From IMG/VR virus record IMGVR_UViG_3300036770_008698, positions 1 to 48,914 of that record: a stretch of 48,914 bases of DNA; one strand, written 5' to 3'. The notes under the pieces are model-generated. The model saw only the letters and a program-made list of their open reading frames with translations, did not search any database and had not been told where the DNA came from. Every line of letters starts with the position of its first letter. Positions within the stretch are counted from its first letter, which is position 1. Positions 30,610-36,668 of the stretch are shown in pieces. This DNA is from a virus. Made by a program: the position numbers and the translations under genes.

Positions 30610-30717
30610 GTGTGTTCTCTCCCATGGTGAACGATAGTAATTATATTTCTAAGACAAAAATGGGACTTTTTGTCCCATTTTGAATCCCGTGTACCATGGA
30701 TCGCAGAGGATTTACAC
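30610..30717 (-). promoter_or_regulatory. Promoter with attenuator-like leader
   Basis: GTGTAAA at 30711-30717, TGGTACACG (hexamer near 30688-30693). Immediately downstream, AAAATGGGAC-AAAAA-GTCCCATTTT and a following TTTG (about 30655-30681) form an intrinsic-terminator-like hairpin before the ATG. Confidence 0.65.
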
Positions 30718-30762
30718 TGTGGTGCAATCTTTTTCACGAATTCAAGAGACTTCCTCCCACGT

Positions 30763-31017
30763 TCAAGCAGGCTCGAGCTGTTCGCCGGGGAACCAATGGA
30801 TTCCTCCACTGTGCTTCACCTGGTACCAGGGCTCGTCGGTCGTCCAGGTTCTCGCTTCGACGATGAGACCAACATCATCCCAGGCGAAGAGCCCATGGGA
30901 GGAAAAGCTGTATCGGGGACTGTCCGTATCGCGATCTTCGATCTCCCAACCAATCCTACCGGTCGTGCCGGGTGAACGGTCTTCGAACGGGAGTTTAACC
31001 ATGTCACCGGTCTTCAT
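30763..31017 (-). CDS. SH3-like GDMVKL protein A
   Basis: This 84-residue protein starts MKTGDMVKLPFEDRSPGTTG and ends EPWYQVKHSGGIHWFPGEQL. The 43465 gene has the same layout (IGDMVRLHRDR, TWYQVHNSSATGWLHKNALE). Both look like small SH3-type barrels. GGAGG precedes the ATG. Confidence 0.65.
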   Translation of the reverse strand: MKTGDMVKLPFEDRSPGTTGRIGWEIEDRDTDSPRYSFSSHGLFAWDDVGLIVEARTWTTDEPWYQVKHSGGIHWFPGEQLEPA

Positions 31018-31073
31018 ATTCCCTCCTCAGTCCTTATGGATCCAGTGTATCACGGTTCGTAGAGGATTTACAC
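31018..31073 (-). promoter_or_regulatory. Promoter cassette
   Basis: GTGTAAA at 31067-31073, spacer TCCTCTACGAACC, -10 TGATACACT. No leader hairpin. Confidence 0.7.
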
Positions 31074-31271
31074 CTATTCATCGTCAAGAAAGTCATCATC
31101 GTAGTCATTATCATCTTCTTCTTCGTCGTCGCCATCCCAAAAAGAAGAGCGACCTTTCCATCCTGAGTTTGAACTCCCTCTCCGTCGACGTCCTGGAGAA
31201 GGGTTTACAGGTGCCGGTGTACTCCTACGACGCGGCCGTGAAGGCCAGTAAAGAACATTAAAAAAACTCAT
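31074..31271 (-). CDS. Small protein with basic head and acidic tail
   Basis: This 65-residue protein has a basic, Pro/Ser-rich first half (RPRRRSTPAPVNPSPGRRRR) and a poly-acidic end (GDDEEEDDNDYDDDFLDDE). It is probably disordered; such proteins can mimic DNA or bind basic partners. Confidence 0.55.
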   Translation of the reverse strand: MSFFNVLYWPSRPRRRSTPAPVNPSPGRRRRGSSNSGWKGRSSFWDGDDEEEDDNDYDDDFLDDE

Positions 31272-31325
31272 GGTTAATCTCCTTTCCTTGATTCTGTTGT
31301 ATCACAGTTCGCTGCGGGTTTGCAC
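31272..31325 (-). promoter_or_regulatory. Promoter cassette
   Basis: GTGCAAA at 31319-31325, TGATACAAC, 17-bp spacer; AAAGGAG before the start at 31271. Confidence 0.7.
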
Positions 31326-31649
31326 TGCTTCCATGAAATACCACCAAGCGAGCCACTTCAATTCAAAGCGATGGATTCTCCCCGACTCCGGATGAAGGAG
31401 GTAACCCATCTTGGGTGTAATCTTGGACAGGCGACCTGGACAGTGTTGGACGCCGTCGAAGAAGAAGAACGGGATCGTGTCCCCGAGTTTGACGACATAT
31501 ACTTTGAGGAGATCCTGTCCCCGGTGTGCCCAAACCTCGAAATGAGAGCTCGGGTGGGAGACGACACGGAGACGATCGATGTTGTATCCTTCATCGTCGA
31601 GTCCCTCGACGAACATGGAGGGTCTTAGGTCGAGGTCGGAGATGTGCAT
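31302..31649 (-). CDS. GDT-barrel paralogue B
   Basis: This 115-residue protein aligns with the 29651 gene over SHPSSHFEVWAHRGQDLLKV, LGDTIPFFFF, GRLSKITPKMGYLLHPESGR and LKWLAW. It overlaps the upstream gene by about 25 bases. The repeated layout (strand-rich body, GDT, ITP, final tryptophan helix) defines a family in this window; function unknown. Confidence 0.65.
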   Translation of the reverse strand: MHISDLDLRPSMFVEGLDDEGYNIDRLRVVSHPSSHFEVWAHRGQDLLKVYVVKLGDTIPFFFFDGVQHCPGRLSKITPKMGYLLHPESGRIHRFELKWLAWWYFMEAVQTRSEL

Positions 31650-31864
31650 CGGCGCGCCACAATTGTTCGGTGAGTCTTTATCAGGCCCTTCCTCCGGAGA
31701 CGCATGAGGATGTACCTGATGACCTCGTGGGGCAGGAAAACATCGAACCAGATCTCTTCCACGGATGTCCCCCAGTGGGAGATGTGACGGAGCACAGCAT
31801 CCTCAGCAGCCGCAAGGTGAACTGGGTCGATGAGGGTTGCTGGTCTCTTGAATTTCTTTCTCAT
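31625..31864 (-). CDS. Winged-helix-like protein
   Basis: From ATG 31864 the protein has about 79 residues and starts MRKKFKRPATLIDPVHLAAA. The body AVLRHISHWGTSVEEIWFDV, PHEVIRYILMRLRRKGLIKT has the helix-helix-helix-wing order of a winged HTH. It is probably DNA-binding. Confidence 0.6.
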   Translation of the reverse strand: MRKKFKRPATLIDPVHLAAAEDAVLRHISHWGTSVEEIWFDVFLPHEVIRYILMRLRRKGLIKTHRTIVARRCTSPTST

Positions 31865-31877
31865 GTATATCCCCCAG

Positions 31878-32123
31878 TCAGAGGCGCACGATGTTTGCAT
31901 CATACATCGTCAAGAAGACGAAGCCGTCGTTCTCGAGTTGAACGTGTAGAAGTTCAGCCGGGTGATTCAGCTTGCGAACCAGGGCCTTTGCCGCCTCGAC
32001 ATGGTTCGCAAAGGCGCCGTTCGTGGGATTGAACTCGACCGTGATGGAACCTTCGAGAGCAGAAGCTTTTATCTTCTCGCCGGTCTTGTTGGTGGCAGGA
32101 ACGAACTTGGTCTTGATTCTCAT
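31878..32123 (-). CDS. TKYLGPTN-family protein A (divergent)
   Basis: From ATG 32123 the 81-residue protein reads MRIKTKFVPATNKTGEKIKA, then an acidic beta region, NHVEAAKALVRKL and a final strand (DGFVFLTMYDANIV). It is a paralogue of the 47002 gene, a member of a common small phage/plasmid family whose usual start is KITTKYLGPTNTRGxRIKA. Function unknown. Confidence 0.7.
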   Translation of the reverse strand: MRIKTKFVPATNKTGEKIKASALEGSITVEFNPTNGAFANHVEAAKALVRKLNHPAELLHVQLENDGFVFLTMYDANIVRL

Positions 32124-32196
32124 CTTCAATCTCCCCGGCAGGGAACCGTCCCCACCTGATGAACCAGTTGTACCACCGCTCACGGGAGATTTGCAC
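32124..32196 (-). promoter_or_regulatory. Promoter cassette flanked by a 12-bp inverted repeat
   Basis: GTGCAAA at 32190-32196, TGGTACAAC. GCTCACGGGAGA and its exact complement (32178-32189 and 32212-32223) flank the -35, so a hairpin or dimeric operator could cover the promoter. The leader has a partial GGG/CCC hairpin. Confidence 0.7.
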
Positions 32197-32261
32197 CGTC
32201 AGCGCACTTTTTCTCCCGTGAGCACGATGACACGGCTGGGCTTGCAGTTCGCCTGAGTGGG

Positions 32262-32504
32262 TTATACCTCACCGCGAAAGAGAGCGTCAATCTGGCTCAG
32301 CGCAGCCGCGGTCCATGCATCCGCAGCTTCCCTGGAGGAGAACGTGAAGCGAACGTTGGCCCAACCCCACTCATTCACTGTGGTGATCACAGCTCGGATG
32401 GGTGGTTCCACCCCGACGATCGCCCCCGCCAGGAAGACCGTGGCGTCGTTGCCAGGTACCTCCAGCTCGGGGGATGAGATGGGGCACTCAAGGTCCCACA
32501 TCAT
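32262..32504 (-). CDS. Small hypothetical protein in an operon
   Basis: From ATG 32504 the protein has about 80 residues (MMWDLECPISSPELEVPGND, IRAVITTVNEWGWANVRFTF, SREAADAWTAAALSQIDALF). The alternating strand and helix end suggests a compact alpha/beta fold. It starts 7 bases after the 32512 gene stop and shares its promoter. Confidence 0.55.
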   Translation of the reverse strand: MMWDLECPISSPELEVPGNDATVFLAGAIVGVEPPIRAVITTVNEWGWANVRFTFSSREAADAWTAAALSQIDALFRGEV

Positions 32505-32511
32505 GGATGTC

Positions 32512-32787
32512 TCAAAAGACGATGAGGATTTCAAATCCATCGTCCGAGCTGTAGGTGTCGACTCCATCGTCGGGTCCGTCGTCGTGGTCATAAGGGGCAT
32601 ATCCTTCCTCGAGGTAGAGGTACTGGGGGACATAGCGGGGCTTGAGCTTGAAGGTCTTCTCGACTCCGGTCCGGTCTGAGACGACCGTGAAGGCCGCGGG
32701 GGCTCGGCAGTCGGCCAGCAGGTCACCTGCAAAAGCGTAACCAGTTCCCTTGGGGCTCCATTCAAACTTGGAGGAAGCAAACTGCAT
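32512..32787 (-). CDS. Small acidic hypothetical protein
   Basis: The second ATG (32787) is preferred because GGAG lies 9 bases before it, while the first ATG overlaps the ribosome site. The ~91-residue protein has FAGDLLADCRAPAAFTVVSD, a Tyr-rich turn (QYLYLEEGYAPYDHDDG) and an acidic tail. Not recognised. Confidence 0.55.
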   Translation of the reverse strand: MQFASSKFEWSPKGTGYAFAGDLLADCRAPAAFTVVSDRTGVEKTFKLKPRYVPQYLYLEEGYAPYDHDDGPDDGVDTYSSDDGFEILIVF

Positions 32788-32860
32788 CGTCATTCTCCTT
32801 GGCGGGGTACCATCCCCACCACCTGAATCTGTTGTATCACGGTTCGTAGAGGATTTACAC
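32788..32860 (-). promoter_or_regulatory. Promoter + leader cassette
   Basis: GTGTAAA at 32854-32860, spacer TCCTCTACGAACC, TGATACAAC; leader hairpin with GGGG/CCCC and AAGGAG. Confidence 0.75.
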
Positions 32861-33198
32861 TAGACACCGCGAGAAACCTCTGAATTGTATGCTTCAGCCT
32901 CGCCGAGGTCGAAGCACCAGTTGCGCCATGAGAAGGTGTCGAAGTTGAGACACTTCGTCGATGACCCGTAGGTGGGACGGATGGCGACGCTTTTCGCTGT
33001 GATTGAGCGGATGGTGCCGAGATAGCGGAGGCCGAGATAGCGGGTATTGTCCGAGTCGTATTCCGCGGTGTCTCCTACGCGGAAGACCTTGACCGTTTCG
33101 AGAGCTCCGTTGCTGAAGGTGTAAAGTTCGATGCGGTCGCCGGGGGTGACGTAGGCGTGGATGAAGCCCCAGCCCAAGTGGTATTCGTTGATGATCAT
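32860..33198 (-). CDS. FxVGDTAEYDS-family protein A
   Basis: This 112-residue protein has RIELYTFSNGALETVKVFRV, GDTAEYDSDNTRYLGLRYLG, TIRSITAKSVAIRP and LNFDTFSWRNWCF. The 35987 gene aligns from RIEL to FAWRNW; a shorter relative is at 35695. The pattern is a small beta-barrel with a WRN tail common in phages; function unknown. Confidence 0.7.
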   Translation of the reverse strand: MIINEYHLGWGFIHAYVTPGDRIELYTFSNGALETVKVFRVGDTAEYDSDNTRYLGLRYLGTIRSITAKSVAIRPTYGSSTKCLNFDTFSWRNWCFDLGEAEAYNSEVSRGV

Positions 33199-33274
33199 GG
33201 TCGATCCCCTCCTGGGCGGGGACCGCCCCCCACCTCTCCAGTCTGTTGTACCACAGGGGGCCGGGGGTTTGCAC
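33199..33274 (-). promoter_or_regulatory. Promoter + leader cassette
   Basis: GTGCAAA at 33268-33274 inside CGGGGG/CCCCCG, TGGTACAAC; leader GGTGGGG/CCCCGCC with G-U pairing; AGGAGG before ATG. Confidence 0.8.
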
Positions 33275-33291
33275 CCCCGTGCCCAACTTTT

Positions 33292-33528
33292 TTAGAGCTC
33301 AAGCTGGAACTTGGCGCCCTTTGGAAAGACGATGCCGCGGTCGCGGGAGTCCTTCGCAGTGAGATCCATATAGAACCCCAGGATTTCTTTTACTTTGGAG
33401 GGGCCCACGATCCCGGTTTCGGCTTCACGAGAAGTAACCTCTCCTCCGAGGTAATGCCAGAACTCGTTGCGCTCGGCCGGGGTAAGAAGGTCAGTGATGG
33501 TCCGGATGCTGAGTACGTTCGTTGACAT
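33292..33528 (-). CDS. FWxYLG-family protein, copy 2
   Basis: From ATG 33528 the protein has 78 residues (MSTNVLSIRTITDLLTPAER, NEFWHYLGGEVTSREAETGI, VGPSKVKEIL). It aligns along its length with 26131 and has the same KGAKFQLE ending. One of about five related proteins here. Confidence 0.7.
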   Translation of the reverse strand: MSTNVLSIRTITDLLTPAERNEFWHYLGGEVTSREAETGIVGPSKVKEILGFYMDLTAKDSRDRGIVFPKGAKFQLEL

Positions 33529-33604
33529 TTTCGCTCCGTTGCCGGTTAGGGCACCATCCCCACCGGATGAATTGGTTATATCATGGAGCCGGGAGGGTTT
33601 GCAC
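33529..33604 (-). promoter_or_regulatory. Promoter + leader cassette
   Basis: GTGCAAA at 33598-33604 inside GGAGG/CCTCC (compensated stem), -10 TGATATAAC; leader CCGGT/ACCGG hairpin. Confidence 0.75.
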
Positions 33605-33625
33605 CCTCCCCCCACTTTTTCGGAA

Positions 33626-33874
33626 TTATCCGTGGTTGCTCTCCCACCATTCGATGGCGCTGTTCCAGGCCCAGCGTTCGTCGTCGCCCCCGTCATCGAA
33701 TCCGGCGCACGTCGCGGCGAGGAGGACTTCGTCCAGCAGCTCCTCCTCCTCCTCGATGGCGAAGACATCCACGATGGTCTCCAGCGCGGCGGGGAGCCGG
33801 GCCCCATCGAACGCCTTGATGGCGTTGGTTAGATTTTCGCGCGCCGAATCCTGTTCAACGAATTGATGATTCAT
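33626..33874 (-). CDS. Acidic helical hypothetical protein
   Basis: This 82-residue protein is helical and acidic (NLTNAIKAFDGARLPAALET, FAIEEEEELLDEVLLAATCA) and ends in Trp-rich WAWNSAIEWWESNHG. Possibly a protein-binding inhibitor by its charge. Not recognised. Confidence 0.6.
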   Translation of the reverse strand: MNHQFVEQDSARENLTNAIKAFDGARLPAALETIVDVFAIEEEEELLDEVLLAATCAGFDDGGDDERWAWNSAIEWWESNHG

Positions 33875-33946
33875 TTCGACCTCCGCGGCGGGGGACCATC
33901 CCCACCGGATGAATTAGTTATATCACGGTCGATTCGCGTTTTATAC
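33875..33946 (-). promoter_or_regulatory. Promoter + leader cassette
   Basis: GTATAAA at 33940-33946, -10 TGATATAAC; leader GGTGGGG/CCCCGCC-type hairpin and GGAGG. Confidence 0.7.
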
Positions 33947-33979
33947 CGTTTTCGAAAAAAAAGTTTTTTTCTGATCTGG

Positions 33980-34010
33980 GTGTAAATCTATTGCCAAGTT
34001 AGGCTACACT
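33980..34010 (+). promoter_or_regulatory. Plus-strand promoter diverging from the 33875-33946 cassette
   Basis: GTGTAAA (33980-33986) and TACACT (34005-34010) are 18 bp apart. It points into the structured block 34010-34279, opposing the promoter at 34280-34308. Confidence 0.5.
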
Positions 34011-34279
34011 CAAGGAGTCCACAGCACCTCCATGGCCATGGAGAGTGCAATCACAGTGGCGGTAGCGGTGAGGCTGGACACCCCCCAAGTGTGGCTCACC
34101 TCGAGGCACCTGCCACCGCACTCTTGCATCAAGAGCTCTTGAGCAGCAAGAGAGCCTCAACAAGTGGCAAGCTCTCTTGCTGCAGAGCTCAAGCCCGAGT
34201 ATCTTCGTGAGCCACAGCGCAGCAGGCGGGTGCTCATCTTCCTCTGGTGTGGAGGACCCTGTTGTCCTCCATGATTCTT
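34011..34279. ncRNA. Candidate structured RNA between convergent promoters
   Basis: There is no ORF of normal size. On the plus strand the sequence has nested stems: GTGAG-x-ACAC/GTGT-x-CTCAC inside GTGGC/GCCAC, then CTCTTGC enclosing CAAGAG/CTCTTG and closing with GCAAGAG. That GCAAGAG can instead pair, as GCAAGAGAGC, with GCTCTCTTGC about 15 bases downstream. The two pairings exclude one another. Either strand could encode the functional RNA. Confidence 0.5.
34157..34237 (-). CDS. Possible 26-residue micro-protein
   Basis: Behind the promoter at 34280-34308 and its GGAGGAC/GTCCTCC leader hairpin, the first ATG with a GAGG-like site reads MSTRLLRCGSRRYSGLSSAA and ends soon after. It overlaps the alternative hairpins; translation could be regulatory, or the ORF chance. 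Confidence 0.3.
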   Translation of the reverse strand: MSTRLLRCGSRRYSGLSSAARELATC

Positions 34280-34308
34280 TTGTATCACCGTTTAGGATTG
34301 ATTTACAC
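34238..34308 (-). promoter_or_regulatory. Promoter + leader cassette without a normal gene
   Basis: GTGTAAA at 34302-34308, -10 TGATACAAA; leader hairpin GGAGGAC-AACAGG-GTCCTCC, a compensated version of the usual stem. Confidence 0.65.
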
Positions 34309-34480
34309 CGAGCGTATCGAAGATGGCGCCCACTCGCCGCACTGCCTCCAGGTCCCTCCGAGTTTCCTCATCGTTATCCCAGTGTGTGTCGAACTCCAGC
34401 AGCCTATCGTGGAGGAGCTCAAGGGCCTCGAGGACAACCTCGACGTCTTCCTCTTCCAGCTGGATTGTCAAAGTCTTCAT
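34292..34480 (-). CDS. Acidic helical hypothetical protein
   Basis: From ATG 34480, overlapping the upstream stop (TGATG), the 62-residue protein reads MKTLTIQLEEEDVEVVLEAL and continues as one or two helices with an acidic middle (WDNDEETRRDLEAV). It is coupled to the winged-helix gene upstream and could be its partner. Confidence 0.6.
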   Translation of the reverse strand: MKTLTIQLEEEDVEVVLEALELLHDRLLEFDTHWDNDEETRRDLEAVRRVGAIFDTLGVNQS

Positions 34481-34803
34481 CACATCGTCCCGTACCGGCG
34501 GAGCGCCGCGCGGCCCTTCGGCGTGATGTCATACACACGGGCCCGATAGAGCGACCCGACCACCTTCACGAGCCCTCGCTTCACGAGCGAAGCCTCCGAG
34601 CCCAGGCCCTCGCCCACCAGGAAGAGGGAGTTGCCCCAACGATCACGAGAGTCGTTGCGATAGGGCCCGAGGAGCTGGCTCTCGGTGGCGGGGCCATTGC
34701 TGATGAGGTCTTCAAGTACCTCAGCGACGGTGATACCAATGCGGGGTGTGCGGTTGCGATTCGTGGAAGTGGCGGTTGCAGTGGTAGTAGAAGTCTTTCG
34801 CAT
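34480..34803 (-). CDS. Winged-helix-like protein
   Basis: This 107-residue protein has a Thr/Arg/Asn-rich start, then ITVAEVLEDLISNGPATESQ, ASLVKRGLVKVV and a wing YDITPKGRAALRRY. The layout is shared with the plus-strand gene at 24454. AAGGAG lies upstream of ATG. No promoter of the full repeated type is seen; a degenerate -10 TGGTAGAAT is near 34840. Confidence 0.6.
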   Translation of the reverse strand: MRKTSTTTATATSTNRNRTPRIGITVAEVLEDLISNGPATESQLLGPYRNDSRDRWGNSLFLVGEGLGSEASLVKRGLVKVVGSLYRARVYDITPKGRAALRRYGTM

Positions 34804-34898
34804 GTTCTCTTTGCTCCTTGCTTGTTGTGGTTATTCTACCATGAGGTAGTCCATTCGTACAAACCGTGTCATCGTACCAGATTCCACGGTGCATGTGG

Positions 34899-34991
34899 AC
34901 TAGTTGCCCAACCACTAGTTGGGCGCCTTACTAGTCCATTTGACTAGTCCGGAGACTAGTTCCTCCATTAGACTAGTTGGTCCACACTAGT
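34899..34991. repeat. Cluster of seven ACTAGT sites
   Basis: ACTAGT begins at 34899, 34914, 34930, 34943, 34955, 34972 and 34986, spaced 12-17 bases. GCCCAAC/GTTGGGC forms a stem around the second site. The last two copies lie in the final codons of the 34968 gene. Five more ACTAGT sites occur at 25258, 25279, 27367, 27387 and 27430. Confidence 0.85.
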
Positions 34992-35618
34992 CCAGACCAC
35001 CTGGCCGTTGGGGTCCTTGAGCCCCACCCGGGCGGACCAGGTGCCGCGATATTTCTTGGCGCCCTTCCAGAAGAGGTTTCCAGTGAAGCCCTCCTTGGTG
35101 GTGTAGGTCTTACCCTTGGCCACACCCTCGAGCAGGGCTTCCGCGGCGGCGCACTTGGCCTCGTCCGTGGCTTGGCGCTTCAGAGCCGCGGCCGACTTTT
35201 TGTCGGCGAAGGCCTGACGCTCCGCCTCAACCTGGGCGAAGAGACGAGCCCGGGCTTCCTCGGCCTCGCGAGCTTCGTCAATCTTGAATTGTTTGTAGAT
35301 GGTGAGGTTGGTCCACATCAGCGGCGCCTCGGGGTTGAGGGCCGACATGAAGTTGTTGGGAGCGCCGTCGACCACCGCGGTCTTGACGGGCTCACCACGC
35401 CAAGCGAAGAGGTTGGAACAATCAATCCACGTGAACTGGTCCTCCGGCTTGCCTTCGGGGCCGAGCCAGACGAGGGCATGGACGACCCGGACGGTCTGCC
35501 AGTCGCTGTAGTCCAGCGTGTCGCTCAGGTTGCGCTGTTCCCGGGTCTCGGTGACCTCAACAACGCGGCCGGTGTAGGTGGTGGTCTCTTCCCCATTGCT
35601 CTTGACGATGATCGGCAT
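34968..35618 (-). CDS. Coiled-coil protein with C-terminal barrel domain
   Basis: This 216-residue protein has a beta-rich start (ETTTYTGRVVEVTETREQRN), a helical Ala/Glu/Arg-rich segment (about residues 110-165) and a C-terminal domain (GNLFWKGAKKYRGTWSARVG, LKDPNGQVVWTSVDQLV) of a type widespread in phage small proteins. The layout resembles the 16980 gene. Probably a nucleic-acid or protein adaptor. Confidence 0.65.
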   Translation of the reverse strand: MPIIVKSNGEETTTYTGRVVEVTETREQRNLSDTLDYSDWQTVRVVHALVWLGPEGKPEDQFTWIDCSNLFAWRGEPVKTAVVDGAPNNFMSALNPEAPLMWTNLTIYKQFKIDEAREAEEARARLFAQVEAERQAFADKKSAAALKRQATDEAKCAAAEALLEGVAKGKTYTTKEGFTGNLFWKGAKKYRGTWSARVGLKDPNGQVVWTSVDQLV

Positions 35619-35691
35619 CTTCGTTCTCCTCGGCGGGGAGCCGTCCCCGCCTCATGAATTATTTGTATCACAGCTCGATGTTGATTTGCAC
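35619..35691 (-). promoter_or_regulatory. Promoter + leader cassette
   Basis: GTGCAAA at 35685-35691, spacer TCAACATCGAGC, TGATACAAA; leader GGCGGGGA-CGGC-TCCCCGCC, a compensated stem. Confidence 0.8.
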
Positions 35692-35694
35692 CCT

Positions 35695-35910
35695 TTAGGA
35701 ATTCTTCTTGACGAATTCCTCGTGCTTCAGGCGCCTGACACACCCGGTGTCGTCCACCATCACCACATTCTTCTGGGTGATGGACTTGATGGTTCCTTCG
35801 TAGGTGGCCAGGTAACCAGGAAGAGGTCCGTCTGAGGACACCCAGAGGGTATCACACACTGCTCGATCACCGGCCTTGAAGTCCTTACCACCAGCAATGA
35901 TAGTTCCCAT
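35695..35910 (-). CDS. FxVGDTAEYDS-family protein C (short)
   Basis: From ATG 35910 the protein has about 71 residues. It has FKAGDRAVCDTLWVSSDGPL, then YEGTIKSITQKNVVMVDDTG and RRLKHEEFVKKNS, matching the GTIKSITEKSITI core of 35987. It looks like a reduced member without the N-terminal strands. Confidence 0.6.
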   Translation of the reverse strand: MGTIIAGGKDFKAGDRAVCDTLWVSSDGPLPGYLATYEGTIKSITQKNVVMVDDTGCVRRLKHEEFVKKNS

Positions 35911-35985
35911 CGACATTCTCCTTGGTGGGGATTCCCCTCCCCACCTCTTGAATCTGTTGTATCACGGTCCGGTGAAGGTTTGCAC
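35911..35985 (-). promoter_or_regulatory. Promoter + leader cassette
   Basis: GTGCAAA at 35979-35985, TGATACAAC; leader GGTGGGGA/TCCCCACC; AAGGAG. Confidence 0.8.
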
Positions 35986-35986
35986 C

Positions 35987-36304
35987 TCAATCCATGAAAT
36001 TTCTGCTCCGTTCCTGGGCACCCTCGAGGGTCCAGTCCCAGTTCCTCCATGCGAAGGTATCCAGCTTGAGCCGGCGGGACCTGCTGCCCCAGCTCTCGGC
36101 GATCGTTATGGATTTCTCCGTGATGGACTTAATCTTCCCCCAGTAAGAGAGGTTGAACGAGTCGTACTCCGCCGCGTCGCCCACCGAGAAAGATCGCACG
36201 CTGATGAGCTCTCCTTTCCTATAGGAGTGAAGCTCGATCCTCTCCCGGGGGAGGACATAAGAGCGGATGATGATGTCGCCGTGATGTGTTTCGGTGATGT
36301 GCAT
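35987..36304 (-). CDS. FxVGDTAEYDS-family protein B
   Basis: This 105-residue protein contains RIELHSYRKGELISVRSFSV, GDAAEYDSFNLSYWGKIKSI, TEKSITIAESWG and RLKLDTFAWRNWDW. It is the closest relative of 32860. Function unknown. Confidence 0.7.
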   Translation of the reverse strand: MHITETHHGDIIIRSYVLPRERIELHSYRKGELISVRSFSVGDAAEYDSFNLSYWGKIKSITEKSITIAESWGSRSRRLKLDTFAWRNWDWTLEGAQERSRNFMD

Positions 36305-36377
36305 CTTCGTTCTCCTCGGCGGGGAGCCGTCCCCGCCTCATGAATCTGTTGTAACACAGTTCGATGTTGATTTGCAC
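36305..36377 (-). promoter_or_regulatory. Promoter + leader cassette
   Basis: GTGCAAA at 36371-36377, TGTTACAAC; the leader is identical in the stem to that at 35619 (GGCGGGGA/TCCCCGCC). Confidence 0.8.
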
Positions 36378-36380
36378 CTT

Positions 36381-36608
36381 TTACGCTGTGTCTTTCATGA
36401 AATAGAAGGCTGAGGCGATCCAGGCCACGCCCACGAAGATGCAGAAAGTGTCCAAGTTGTTGAGGGACTTATCATACAGCGCCCCGAGCGCCCACAAGAA
36501 CCCGCCTAGGACGAAGGCTGCGATGGGGGTCACGAAGCAGAAGAGTATGAGCCGGGGGAACATCCAACAGACAGCAAGGAAGATTACGATACCGATGACG
36601 ACTGGCAT
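36381..36608 (-). CDS. Small membrane protein, three predicted helices
   Basis: This 75-residue protein is hydrophobic almost throughout (MPVVIGIVIFLAVCWMFPRL, FVTPIAAFVLGGFLWALGAL, FCIFVGVAWIASAFYFM). GGAGG precedes ATG. It could be a holin or another small inner-membrane protein. Confidence 0.65.
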   Translation of the reverse strand: MPVVIGIVIFLAVCWMFPRLILFCFVTPIAAFVLGGFLWALGALYDKSLNNLDTFCIFVGVAWIASAFYFMKDTA

Positions 36609-36666
36609 ATAGCCTCCTCTCTCTATTCCTGGGTCAAGGATACCATGTTTCGTCGGCGATTTGCAC
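36609..36666 (-). promoter_or_regulatory. Promoter cassette
   Basis: GTGCAAA at 36660-36666 after GCGCTGACG, -10 TGGTATCC-like. The GCGCTGA motif upstream of the -35 is shared with 32124-32196 and 38016-38083. Confidence 0.65.
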
Positions 36667-36668
36667 CG

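Noticed and set aside
34177-34947. 256-residue plus-strand ORF
   Set aside because: It runs antisense through the 34480 and 34292 genes and the structured block, with no family pattern.
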